A stretch of 64,000 nt of DNA from Bacteroidota bacterium. Lineage in GTDB: Bacteria; Bacteroidota; Bacteroidia; Chitinophagales; BACL12. A model generated the notes under the pieces. The model searched no databases. It worked only from the letters and a program-made list of their open reading frames with translations, and was not told where the DNA came from. The DNA lies in contig JADKAC010000001.1 of assembly GCA_016715425.1 (NCBI GenBank), positions 1 through 64,000 of the forward strand, read 5' to 3'. Positions 45,939 to 54,702 of the stretch are shown one piece after another (within the stretch, counting starts at the first letter, position 1; each line of letters starts with the position of its first letter). The position numbers and the translations under genes were made by a program.

Positions 45939-46982
45939 ATGCCACTTAGCATTACAGCGTTAAAACAAAGAAATATCCTTATATTAATTATTATCATTTT
46001 CATAGGAATATTCATTGCATTGGAATTGGTGGGAATATTAGGTGGTTTGTTAGGTGCAATAATTATTTATGTCATCTTTCGTCCGTTAAATATTTATCTA
46101 CAGGAAAAAAGAAAATGGAACAAAGGTTTATCAACTGCATTAATTCTGTTTCTTTCCTTTGTGTGTATTATTATACCCATCTTTTTTCTTATAAAACTTA
46201 TTTCCAACAGGGTTATTTTTTATATCAACAATCCTGAAATTACCGAGGAAATATTAAAAAATATAGACCGGTTTGCAACTGAAAAATTAAATGAACCCGA
46301 TCTTATTAATGAAACAATTACTAATTTAAAAGCTGGAGCTGCTGCTTTATTCGGTTCTATTGTTAACGGCGCTGCAAATACATTTGTCCAGATCCTCGTG
46401 ATGTATTTTACTTTATATTTTACCATGAAAAACTTCAGGCAATTTGAAAACGGTCTCGTGCATTACTTACCTTTTATAAAATCAAATTCTGTAAGAATAG
46501 GAAATGAATTACGCAATATGACCTATTCAAATATTTTAGGTCAGGGGCTGATTGCAATTATTCAGGGAACACTCTTGGGAATCGGATTTTTAATATTCGG
46601 TATTCCGGAACCGGTATTTTGGGGCGTAATTGGAACATTCTTATCCATGATACCCATGTTTGGAGCTCCTCTTATTTTCATACCGGCAGGTCTCATTGAA
46701 TTATCAAATGGAAATTCAATTGCAGGAATTGGGATCATTGTTTATGGTTACTTAATTGTAACAACCATAGATAATTTTATTCGTATGGCAATCGGAAGAA
46801 AAATTGCAAACACCCATCCTTTGATCACGATTATAGGTGTTGTTATAGGAATTCCTTTGTTTGGAATACTCGGAATATTATATGGCCCACTTATGTTGAG
46901 TCTATTTATTATTCTTATAAATATTTACACCTCCAATAAAGTAGAAATTGAAAAATTGGAAGGTGACGAAAATAATTTGTAA
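45939..46982 (+). CDS. AI-2E family transporter (PerM/YdiK-like)
   Basis: 347 residues with about eight membrane helices. Family features: N-terminal pair of helices (ILIIIIFIGIFIALELVG), a central amphipathic region (about 100-150), and the C-terminal GIPEPVFWGVIGTFLSMIP and FGILGILYGPLMLS segments. Family members export diverse small molecules or ions; the substrate here is unknown. Convergent with pyrC across a 380-base gap. Confidence 0.87.
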   Translation: MPLSITALKQRNILILIIIIFIGIFIALELVGILGGLLGAIIIYVIFRPLNIYLQEKRKWNKGLSTALILFLSFVCIIIPIFFLIKLISNRVIFYINNPEITEEILKNIDRFATEKLNEPDLINETITNLKAGAAALFGSIVNGAANTFVQILVMYFTLYFTMKNFRQFENGLVHYLPFIKSNSVRIGNELRNMTYSNILGQGLIAIIQGTLLGIGFLIFGIPEPVFWGVIGTFLSMIPMFGAPLIFIPAGLIELSNGNSIAGIGIIVYGYLIVTTIDNFIRMAIGRKIANTHPLITIIGVVIGIPLFGILGILYGPLMLSLFIILINIYTSNKVEIEKLEGDENNL

Positions 46983-47362
46983 AAAGCAATAAAACAGAAT
47001 AATACGATTAGGTATTAAATAATATTCTTTGTCCCCTCATCTCCTCATTAATATTGTAATTGCTATAAACCACACTCCAATTTACAAAAGTGTTGTACCC
47101 GCCGAGTCACTGGAACAGCACTCAGCGTATTATAATTGATAAACTCTATCGCCGTTAGTGAAAACTTAGACCATTGACTATGACCATTGAAAAAAAAATC
47201 GAAGTTTCTTATTCTATGTTTCAGGTTAAACAATATCATTCATTTTCATTAATGAATAATGATTTTCAATGTTACTCAAAGCAAGCTATTGCCTTCGACA
47301 TTCGCCTTCGCTTTTTCCGATTCCACGATTCCACGATTCGACAGTTACACAATTCTCCAATT
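46983..47362. other. Intergenic gap between convergent genes
   Basis: 380 bases with no credible gene. It contains short direct repeats: GACCATTGA twice (about 47170-47195) and TTCCACGATTCCACGATTCGAC (two-and-a-bit copies of a 9-base unit, about 47318-47342, written here in parts: TTCCACGA twice, then TTCGACAG). A 103-codon frame at 47174-47485 crosses the gap and the pyrC end; composition does not support coding. Confidence 0.5.
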
Positions 47363-48700
47363 CTACAATTTAAAAAACCCCATCCTTTTCCCTCTCACCG
47401 CTTCATCAAAAATGCCACTATTATAAACTCGTTTGCCGCTGACAAATGTTTGTTCTACTTTGCCATGCATAGTATAATTTTCTAATGGACTCCAACCGCA
47501 TTTGTATAAAATATTTTCTTTGGTAACCCGCCATTGTTTTTGTGTGTCTAATAAATACATATCAGCATAATATCCTTCACGAATAAATCCTCTTTCTTTT
47601 ATGCGGAAACAGGTTGCTACATTATGACTCATTTTTTCTGCAATTTTTTCCAATGATATTTTTCCTTCATTATAAAATTGCATCATGATGTTTATGCTGT
47701 GTTGCACCATTGGCGCACCCGATGGACATGTTGTATAAGGATTTGATTTTTCTTCTATTGTATGCGGCGCATGGTCGGTTGCTATTACATCAAAATGATT
47801 ATCTAATAATGCATTTAATAATTGCGGTTTATGCTTTTTATCTTTTACTGCCGGATTCCATTTTATTCTACTACCGAGTTTTTCATAATCATCCGCATCA
47901 AAAAATAAATGATGCACACATACTTCAGCAGTTAATCTTTTATCTTTTAATGGAATGGTATTATCAAACAACGCAATTTCATCGGCGGTGCTGATGTGTA
48001 AAATATGCAAACGTGTGTCAAATCTTTTTGCAAGTCCGGAGGCAAGAGTGGAGGAAATTAAACAAGCTTCTTCATTGCGAATTACAGGGTGATATTCTAC
48101 AGGAATATTATCACCGTAATTTTCTTCAAACTGTTTTAAATTTTTTTGAATTGTTTGTTCATCCTCACAATGTGTTGCAATTAATGTAGGTGCATTTTTA
48201 AATATTTGCACTAACACATGTTCATCATCCACTAACATATTTCCTGTGGATGCACCCATAAATATTTTTATACCACAAACAGTTTCCGGATTTGTTTTTA
48301 AAACTTCTTCCACATTATCATTGCTCACACCCATATAGAAAGAATAATTGGCAAGCGAAGTGCGTGATGCAATTTCATAACGCTGTTGCAATAAATCCTG
48401 AGTAAGCGAAGGCGGTTTTACATTGGGCATATCCATAAAAGAAGTTACACCACCGGCAACAGCCGCTTTAGAACCATGATAAATATCTTCTTTATGCGTA
48501 AGACCCGGTTCACGAAAATGCACCTGATCATCAATAATTCCCGGCATAAGAAATAAACCCGCAGCATCAATAATTTCCACTTTTTCTTTAACAGAAATAT
48601 TCGGATCAATACGTTCAATTCGTTCATTTTTTATAAACACATCAGAAGAAATAATTTTTCCTTCATTAACTATTTGCGCATTTTTTATCAGATAATTCAT
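47363..48700 (-). CDS. pyrC: Dihydroorotase-type amidohydrolase
   Basis: Third-to-fourth step of pyrimidine synthesis: cyclises carbamoyl aspartate. 445 residues, amidohydrolase fold. Metal and catalytic motifs: VHFREPG (about residue 62), a KIFMGAST lysine segment (about 148), IATHCEDE (about 175), LHILHIST (about 232) and ATDHAPH (about 305). The first HxH histidine is replaced: the sequence reads DDQVHFREPG instead of DxHxHFREPG. From memory this is a shared trait of a Bacteroidota subfamily, so activity is probably kept. Monocistronic, convergent with the AI-2E gene. Confidence 0.86.
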   Translation of the reverse strand: MNYLIKNAQIVNEGKIISSDVFIKNERIERIDPNISVKEKVEIIDAAGLFLMPGIIDDQVHFREPGLTHKEDIYHGSKAAVAGGVTSFMDMPNVKPPSLTQDLLQQRYEIASRTSLANYSFYMGVSNDNVEEVLKTNPETVCGIKIFMGASTGNMLVDDEHVLVQIFKNAPTLIATHCEDEQTIQKNLKQFEENYGDNIPVEYHPVIRNEEACLISSTLASGLAKRFDTRLHILHISTADEIALFDNTIPLKDKRLTAEVCVHHLFFDADDYEKLGSRIKWNPAVKDKKHKPQLLNALLDNHFDVIATDHAPHTIEEKSNPYTTCPSGAPMVQHSINIMMQFYNEGKISLEKIAEKMSHNVATCFRIKERGFIREGYYADMYLLDTQKQWRVTKENILYKCGWSPLENYTMHGKVEQTFVSGKRVYNSGIFDEAVRGKRMGFFKL

Positions 48701-48709
48701 TGTACAAAA

Positions 48710-48956
48710 TTAATGTGCAAATATGCAAATGTGCGAATGTGTTTGATTAGCTGATAAGATGATTAGCCTATTAGCCGATGTGAGAATTAGCCGATTAGCC
48801 GATTAGATGATTAGCTGATTATCAATTGTGAAAGTGATTAGCTGATAAGTTTATTAGTTGATTTGCAAATGAGCAGAGCATTCAATTAGCACATTTACAC
48901 ATTTGCTAATCGGCTAATCATTCTCACATTTACACATCTGCTAATTTGCACATTAT
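48710..48956. repeat. Degenerate GATTAGC-type repeat block
   Basis: About 250 bases built from variants of GATTAGCCGATTAG and GATTAGCTGAT on the left (48748-48845) and the inverse GCTAATCGGCTAATC on the right (about 48906-48920), with CACATTTACACATTTGC and CACATTTACACATCTGC as a second direct pair. Copies are irregular in length, unlike CRISPR. It fills the gap between two minus-strand genes. The left and right parts can form a long imperfect stem. Confidence 0.65.
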
Positions 48957-50321
48957 CTACTCAATTCCATTCTCGCTAATCCACCAAACCACAGATGTCA
49001 TAGTTGCAGCACCTAAACTCAGTTCACGTTTATTCACTTTATCGAATGTATCGTTTGCAGTGTGGTGAATATCCATATAGCGTTGCGAATCGGGTACTAA
49101 ACCGATTAATGTAGTACCTAATTCCTTTAACGGACCGATATCTGTTCCACCATATCCTCGCTGAATATAATACACACCATAAGGAAGAAATAAAGGTTTC
49201 AGATCAGTAAATATTTGTACAATTGCATCACTATCATCTTCAATAGTAAATCCTCTTGGTGAATATCCACCTGCATCACTTTCCATTGCTGCAATATGTT
49301 TTTCATTTGTTGTCTTCGCCCAATCAGCGTAAGCATGGCCACCACGATTTCCATTTTCTTCATTCATAAACAACACACATCTTATAGTGCGTTTTGGTTT
49401 TATTCCTAAAGCTTTTATTGTACGCAATACTTCCATACTTTGCACGCATCCTGCGCCATCATCATGTGCACCTTCACCCACATCCCAACTATCTAAATGT
49501 CCACCAACAGTTATTACTTCATTTGGAAATTCACTACCTGTTATTTCTGCAATTACATTATAAGATTTTACATCAGGTAAAAATTTACACCATGTTAAAA
49601 GTTTGAATTCTGTTTTAGGGAATTCAGTTAATGTTGCACTTAATAATTCTGCATCTAATGTGCTGATAGCAACTGCGGGAATTTTTTTATTCTCATCTAA
49701 ATAGCGCATGCTGCCTGTATGTGGAAATTCATCCTTTGCCGAACCAACACTTCTAACTACTACAGCTATTGCTCCATATTTCGCAGCTTCACTCGGCCCC
49801 TTCCAACGATACTCTACACAAGGACTATAACTTTCAAAAGTATTGATGTATTCATGCTCCCAATAGTGATTAAAAAAAACAATCTTGCCTTTAATATTTT
49901 CGGCACCGATTTTTTGCAATTCATCGAAATTATGTACTTCAATTACTTGTGCCTGAATACCATCTTCCGGTGTTGCTATTGAATTACCCAAGGCCAACAC
50001 TTCTACTTGTCCGACACCAATAATTTCAGCATATTCTTTTTGTCCACGCACCCAGCGAGGTACCATCACTTCCTGTAACCACACTTTATCAAATCCTTCA
50101 TCATCCAAAGTTTCTTTAGCCCAGCGCACTGCCATATCCGCTTGCGGCGAACCACTTAAACGATGACCAACATCTTTACATAAATCATGTAGCCACTCAT
50201 AGCATTTACCATTATATAATATTTCAGTATAAATATTTCGAATAATTGTTGAATCAGATTCTTGTGCATACATTTGGATGGATAGCAACATAGAGAAAAC
50301 AGCAAAATATATTTTTTTCAT
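48957..50321 (-). CDS. M28 family zinc aminopeptidase, secreted
   Basis: 454 residues with a signal peptide (YFAVFSMLLSIQMYAQ). Metal and catalytic residues: GGHLDSWD (about residue 280), GAHDDGAG, NEENGNRGG (catalytic Glu and metal Glu, about 328), ESDAGG and the final histidine in DIHHTANDTFDKV. A PA-domain insertion (about 130-220) fits the M28 family. Hydrolyses amino acids or dipeptides from peptides in the periplasm; specificity unknown. Confidence 0.9.
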   Translation of the reverse strand: MKKIYFAVFSMLLSIQMYAQESDSTIIRNIYTEILYNGKCYEWLHDLCKDVGHRLSGSPQADMAVRWAKETLDDEGFDKVWLQEVMVPRWVRGQKEYAEIIGVGQVEVLALGNSIATPEDGIQAQVIEVHNFDELQKIGAENIKGKIVFFNHYWEHEYINTFESYSPCVEYRWKGPSEAAKYGAIAVVVRSVGSAKDEFPHTGSMRYLDENKKIPAVAISTLDAELLSATLTEFPKTEFKLLTWCKFLPDVKSYNVIAEITGSEFPNEVITVGGHLDSWDVGEGAHDDGAGCVQSMEVLRTIKALGIKPKRTIRCVLFMNEENGNRGGHAYADWAKTTNEKHIAAMESDAGGYSPRGFTIEDDSDAIVQIFTDLKPLFLPYGVYYIQRGYGGTDIGPLKELGTTLIGLVPDSQRYMDIHHTANDTFDKVNKRELSLGAATMTSVVWWISENGIE

Positions 50322-50416
50322 TTCATTATTTTTAACCGCACGAAATTAATAGTTTGCTTTTCATTCTATCATGAACTATTGACAACTATTCAGGTTTTTA
50401 AGCTAACAACAACATT

Positions 50417-51460
50417 ATGCGATACAAATTATTAGGAAGAAGCGGACTTCGTGTTTCAGAAATTTGTCTGGGTACAATGACCTTTGGTGAAGAATGGGGC
50501 TATGGTGCAAATAGTGCGGAGACAGAAAAAATATTTAATACGTATTTAGAAGCCGGAGGAAATTTTATTGATACTGCAAACAGATATACAGATGGAACCA
50601 GTGAAAAGTTGTTAGGAGAACTGATAAAAAAATCTGGTAAGCGGAATGAATTAATTATTGCCTCCAAATATTCTCTTATTGTGAAAATGGATGATGGTAT
50701 TAATGCAAGTGGCAATCATCGAAAAAATATGATGCAATCTGTAGATGAAAGTTTACAACGTTTGGGTTTAGAATCCTTAGATATTTTTTATTTGCATGCC
50801 TGGGATTATACAACACATATAGAAGAAGTATTGCGTGCAATGGATGATCTTGTTAGCTCCGGTAAGGTAATGTATGTTGCAATTTCGGATACACCGGCAT
50901 GGATAGTTTCTCGTGCAAATGCAATTGCTGATTTGCGGGGATGGAATCCATTTGTTGCATTGCAAATTGAATATTCATTATTACAAAGAAGTGTGGAACG
51001 TGAATTAATTCCAATGGCAAATGCACTTGATCTTGCGGTTGTTGCATGGGCGCCAATTGCAGGTGGTGCATTGACAGGAAAATATTTAAAAGAAAATGAT
51101 GATCCGAAACGTTTAAAGGAACACAGCAAACGATTGAGTGAAAAGAATATGGAAATTGCAAAAACAGTGGTGGCGATTGCAAAGGAATTAAATAAACAAC
51201 CATCGCAAATTGCAATCGCATGGGTAATGCAACAGGGAAATAATATTATCCCGATTGCAGGTGCAAGAAATGCAGAACAATTGCATGAAAATTTGATGGC
51301 AACAGAAGTAGAATTCACAAAAGAACAATTAGAGAGATTGGATGAAGTGAGTAAAATTGAATTGGGTTTTCCGCATGATTTTTTAAATGGTGCCGGAATA
51401 AGAAATGTTTTATACGGCGGACAAATTGATAATATTTCATTGCATAGAAAAGGATTTTAA
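50417..51460 (+). CDS. Aldo/keto reductase
   Basis: 347 residues, TIM-barrel NAD(P)H-dependent oxidoreductase. Catalytic tetrad: Asp in FIDTANRYTDG with Tyr in the same segment (about residues 50-57), Lys in IIASKYSL (about 83) and His in FYLHAWD (about 125). The C-terminal phosphate-binding part IIPIAGARNAEQLHENL is present. Three bases before the VWA gene, so probably co-transcribed with it, but no functional link is evident. Confidence 0.92.
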   Translation: MRYKLLGRSGLRVSEICLGTMTFGEEWGYGANSAETEKIFNTYLEAGGNFIDTANRYTDGTSEKLLGELIKKSGKRNELIIASKYSLIVKMDDGINASGNHRKNMMQSVDESLQRLGLESLDIFYLHAWDYTTHIEEVLRAMDDLVSSGKVMYVAISDTPAWIVSRANAIADLRGWNPFVALQIEYSLLQRSVERELIPMANALDLAVVAWAPIAGGALTGKYLKENDDPKRLKEHSKRLSEKNMEIAKTVVAIAKELNKQPSQIAIAWVMQQGNNIIPIAGARNAEQLHENLMATEVEFTKEQLERLDEVSKIELGFPHDFLNGAGIRNVLYGGQIDNISLHRKGF

Positions 51461-51463
51461 AAA

Positions 51464-52558
51464 ATGCTGGGCAATCGTTTTTCAAAATATATAGAACAAC
51501 TTAAATCAACTTTTGATACACTGTTTGATTTATTCAAAGAACTGTTGGTTTATACTTCGGGTGATGTTACAGAAGCCTTGGATTGGCTGAATCAAATTGA
51601 TGAGCAATATAAAATCACAACAGCAGAATATGGTATGGGTGATTTTATTCAGGAATTAAAAGATCGTGGATATTTAAAAGAAGAACAGGAAGGTGGAGTA
51701 GGAATGGTGCCAACTGCAAAAATGGAACAGACCATTCGCAAAACTTCTCTTGAACAAATTTTTGGTAAGCTGAAAAAATCAACACAAGGTCAACATAAAA
51801 CTTCTTTCACAGGAACAGGTGATGAAAATAGTGCAGATCGCAGAAGCTATCAATACGGTGATTCATCAGATCAGATTGATTTTACTGACTCCATTAAAAA
51901 TGCATACATCAATCACGGTATTGATGAATTTAAAATGTATGATGATGATATTGTAGTTGTAGAAAAAGAATATAAAGCACAAACTTCTACCGTGTTAATG
52001 ATTGATGTTTCGCACTCCATGATTTTATATGGTGAAGATAGAATTACACCGGCGAAAAAAGTGGCAATGGCATTGAGTGAATTGATTACTACTAAATTTC
52101 CAAAAGATACTTTAGACATTATTGCTTTTGGTGATGATGCATGGCAGATTGAAATTAAAGATTTACCGTATTTACAAGTAGGACCTTATCATACAAATAC
52201 AGTTGCAGGTTTAGAATTAGCATTGGATATTTTGCGTAGAAGAAAAAATCCGAACAAACAAATATTTATGATTACGGATGGCAAACCCACTTGTATTATC
52301 CGCAATGGAAAATATTATAAAAATAGTTTTGGAATTGATCAAATCATTTTAAACAAAACATTAAATCTTGCTGCTTACTGTAGAAGAATGGGAATTCGCA
52401 TTACTACATTTATGATTGCAAAAGATCCGTACTTACAAAGGTTTGTAGAAGAGTTTACAAAGGTGAATCAGGGCAAAGCATTTTATACCAGTTTGAAAGG
52501 ATTGGGTGATTATATATTTGAAGATTACGAACGCAATCGCCGCCGCAATGTGCGATAA
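51464..52558 (+). CDS. VWA-domain protein, partner of the MoxR-like ATPase
   Basis: 364 residues. The C-terminal half is a von Willebrand A domain with the MIDAS motif DVSHSM (about residue 178) and a later threonine/aspartate (NTVAGLELALD; MITDGKPT). The N-terminal half is helical and charged (about 1-130). The next gene, 31 bases downstream, encodes a MoxR-family ATPase, a common bacterial pair thought to act as a metal- or cofactor-insertion chaperone. The client is unknown. Confidence 0.87.
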   Translation: MLGNRFSKYIEQLKSTFDTLFDLFKELLVYTSGDVTEALDWLNQIDEQYKITTAEYGMGDFIQELKDRGYLKEEQEGGVGMVPTAKMEQTIRKTSLEQIFGKLKKSTQGQHKTSFTGTGDENSADRRSYQYGDSSDQIDFTDSIKNAYINHGIDEFKMYDDDIVVVEKEYKAQTSTVLMIDVSHSMILYGEDRITPAKKVAMALSELITTKFPKDTLDIIAFGDDAWQIEIKDLPYLQVGPYHTNTVAGLELALDILRRRKNPNKQIFMITDGKPTCIIRNGKYYKNSFGIDQIILNKTLNLAAYCRRMGIRITTFMIAKDPYLQRFVEEFTKVNQGKAFYTSLKGLGDYIFEDYERNRRRNVR

Positions 52559-52589
52559 TATTTTTTAAAAAAGATTTTGAACAATACGA

Positions 52590-54095
52590 ATGAATACAAC
52601 TGAAATTACAACACTCGCACAATTAAAAAAATCGGGATATAAGCCACTTCCAATAAAAGAAGAGTTGCGGAAAAATCTGGTAAAGAAATTACGCAAAGGC
52701 GAAAAATTATTTGAATCTATTTATGGATTTGAACATACGGTAATTCCGGATATTGAACGAGCAATTTTATCAAGACATAATATTATTTTGTTAGGATTGC
52801 GTGGTCAGGCTAAAACACGTATCGCAAGATTATTAGTTGATTTATTGGATGAATATATTCCTGTAATTACCGGCAGCGAATTAAATGATGATCCACTACA
52901 ACCTGTATCCAGATTTGGAAATGATTTAGTTGCGCAAATGGGCGACGATACTCCTGTGAGTTGGTTACATCGTTCGGAACGTTACACAGAAAAATTAGCA
53001 ACACCAGATGTATCTGTTGCTGATTTAATTGGTGATGTAGATCCGATTAAAGCAGCAAATTTAAAAGTGCCTTATTCCGATGAACGTGTTATTCATTTTG
53101 GATTAATTCCAAGATCGCATCGTTGCATTTTTGTTATTAATGAATTACCTGATTTGCAAGCGAGAATACAAGTGGCCTTGTTTAATATTTTGCAGGAAGG
53201 TGATATTCAGATTCGTGGTTTTAAAGTGAGATTGCATTTAGATATGCAATTTATATTTACTGCAAATCCGGAAGACTATACAAATCGTGGTTCTATAATT
53301 ACGCCGTTAAAGGATAGAATTGAAAGTCAGATTTTGACACACTATCCAAAAGATATTCTGGTCTCAAAAAAAATTACAGAACAAGAAGCAGCAATTCATC
53401 CTGAACAATCTATTGTGCAATTAAATGATTTGGCAGAAGATTTAATTGAGCAAATTGCATTTGAAGCCAGACAAAATGAATTTGTGGATCAGAAAAGTGG
53501 AGTGTCTGCAAGGATGACAATTACTGCAAAAGAAAATTTAGTGAGCGCTGCGGAAAGAAGATGTTTGATGAATGGCGAAAAGAAAACGTTTGTACGTGTC
53601 TCAGATTTTTGGGGAGTGATTCCTTCCATTACCGGGAAATTGGAATTAGTTTATGAAGGCGAACAGGAAGGTCCTTTTATTGTCGCATTAAATTTAATCG
53701 GCAAAGCAATTCGAAGTCAATTTGTAAAATATTTTCCTGCTCCGGAGAAATCAAAAAAGATAAAGCAAGAAAAAAAAGCAGGACCATATAAGGAAATTGT
53801 AGATTGGTTTATTGAGGGCAATCAATTAGATATTTTAAACGATATCACTGAAAAAGAATATCGCAAAAATTTAGATGCAGTTCCGGGCTTGAAGCATTTG
53901 GTGGAGAAAAAATTTCCAAATATTGAAATTGCAGAAAAGTATTTTATGATGGAATTTGTATTACATGGATTAAGTGAATATTCTATGTTGAGTAAAGGAT
54001 TGTTGCATGATGGTACACAATTCAGAGATTTATTTTCCAGTGTATTCACAGGCGAAACAATGAGTGATGATGACTTTGATCTTGATAACTTGTAA
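52590..54095 (+). CDS. MoxR/ChlI-like AAA+ ATPase
   Basis: 501 residues. Walker A reads GLRGQAKTR (about residue 70), lacking the usual GxGK spacing of glycine; Walker B FVINELPDL (about 190) and sensor 1 FIFTANPEDYTNRGS follow. The C-terminal part (about 360-500) is charged and helical. Pairs with the upstream VWA gene as in Mg-chelatase-like and MoxR systems. The variant Walker A is, as I recall, a trait of this subfamily, so ATPase activity is probable. Confidence 0.87.
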   Translation: MNTTEITTLAQLKKSGYKPLPIKEELRKNLVKKLRKGEKLFESIYGFEHTVIPDIERAILSRHNIILLGLRGQAKTRIARLLVDLLDEYIPVITGSELNDDPLQPVSRFGNDLVAQMGDDTPVSWLHRSERYTEKLATPDVSVADLIGDVDPIKAANLKVPYSDERVIHFGLIPRSHRCIFVINELPDLQARIQVALFNILQEGDIQIRGFKVRLHLDMQFIFTANPEDYTNRGSIITPLKDRIESQILTHYPKDILVSKKITEQEAAIHPEQSIVQLNDLAEDLIEQIAFEARQNEFVDQKSGVSARMTITAKENLVSAAERRCLMNGEKKTFVRVSDFWGVIPSITGKLELVYEGEQEGPFIVALNLIGKAIRSQFVKYFPAPEKSKKIKQEKKAGPYKEIVDWFIEGNQLDILNDITEKEYRKNLDAVPGLKHLVEKKFPNIEIAEKYFMMEFVLHGLSEYSMLSKGLLHDGTQFRDLFSSVFTGETMSDDDFDLDNL

Positions 54096-54193
54096 TTTGT
54101 TAATCCCTGTTAATTAACAGAGTGACGTAACAAACCAATTGATTCATAAGTATAAGATGCTTATTTTTACACATAATTTTTTTATAGCGGCCT

Positions 54194-54565
54194 ATGGCAA
54201 AAATATACACTCAAGTTTCTCTCACAATTTTAGTTTTCTGTTTGGCACTATTAGCCGTTCAAACTTCAGTTGCTGCTGTATATACCGAAAATAATTCAGT
54301 ATATATTGAGAGTTATATAGATGGTACCGACGTGTCTATCTATCCTAATCCGGTAAAGGCTTTTGCAACCGTGAATTTTTCTAAAAATATTGATCGCATA
54401 GTTATTTTAAATATTGTAGGTAAAGAAATACTCTCTATAATTCCTGAACAGGGCAAGCAAGTTATCTCTGTAAATCTGAGTGAATTACAACCGGGTGTTT
54501 ATTTTATCGCCGGTATGAGTAATGGTACTAAGCTAATTACCAAGCGATTCATGAAAGAAATATAA
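54194..54565 (+). CDS. Minimal T9SS sorting-domain protein
   Basis: 123 residues: signal peptide (LTILVFCLALLAVQTSVAA), a spacer of about 15 residues (YTENNSVYIESY), and then an almost complete T9SS type A sorting domain (SIYPNPVKAFATVNFS, ILNIVGKEIL, LSELQPGVYFIAG). There is effectively no cargo domain. It ends at a strong terminator (54588-54611). It may be a free CTD, a small surface peptide, or a remnant of a larger gene. Confidence 0.72.
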   Translation: MAKIYTQVSLTILVFCLALLAVQTSVAAVYTENNSVYIESYIDGTDVSIYPNPVKAFATVNFSKNIDRIVILNIVGKEILSIIPEQGKQVISVNLSELQPGVYFIAGMSNGTKLITKRFMKEI

Positions 54566-54587
54566 ATAAATTTAAGCTATCTTATTT

Positions 54588-54611
54588 AAGCGGTATTTGC
54601 CGCTTTTTTTA
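54588..54611 (+). terminator. Terminator after the small T9SS gene
   Basis: AAGCGG (54588-54593) and CCGCTT (54600-54605) around TATTTG, followed by T seven times. Confidence 0.85.
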
Positions 54612-54702
54612 TGTCAATTCACATACTTTTTTCTAATCAATAAATTAAGCTATTATCTTAGCGACCGATATTTTTTACACTTTTAATTAAAAAAAAATAG
54701 TA

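Noticed and set aside
47174..47485. 103-codon plus-strand frame between the AI-2E gene and pyrC
   Set aside because: Low-complexity composition, runs into the antisense of pyrC, no signal or domain.
48710..48956. Possible CRISPR array
   Set aside because: Units vary in length and sequence, have no unique spacers of constant size, and no cas genes are near.
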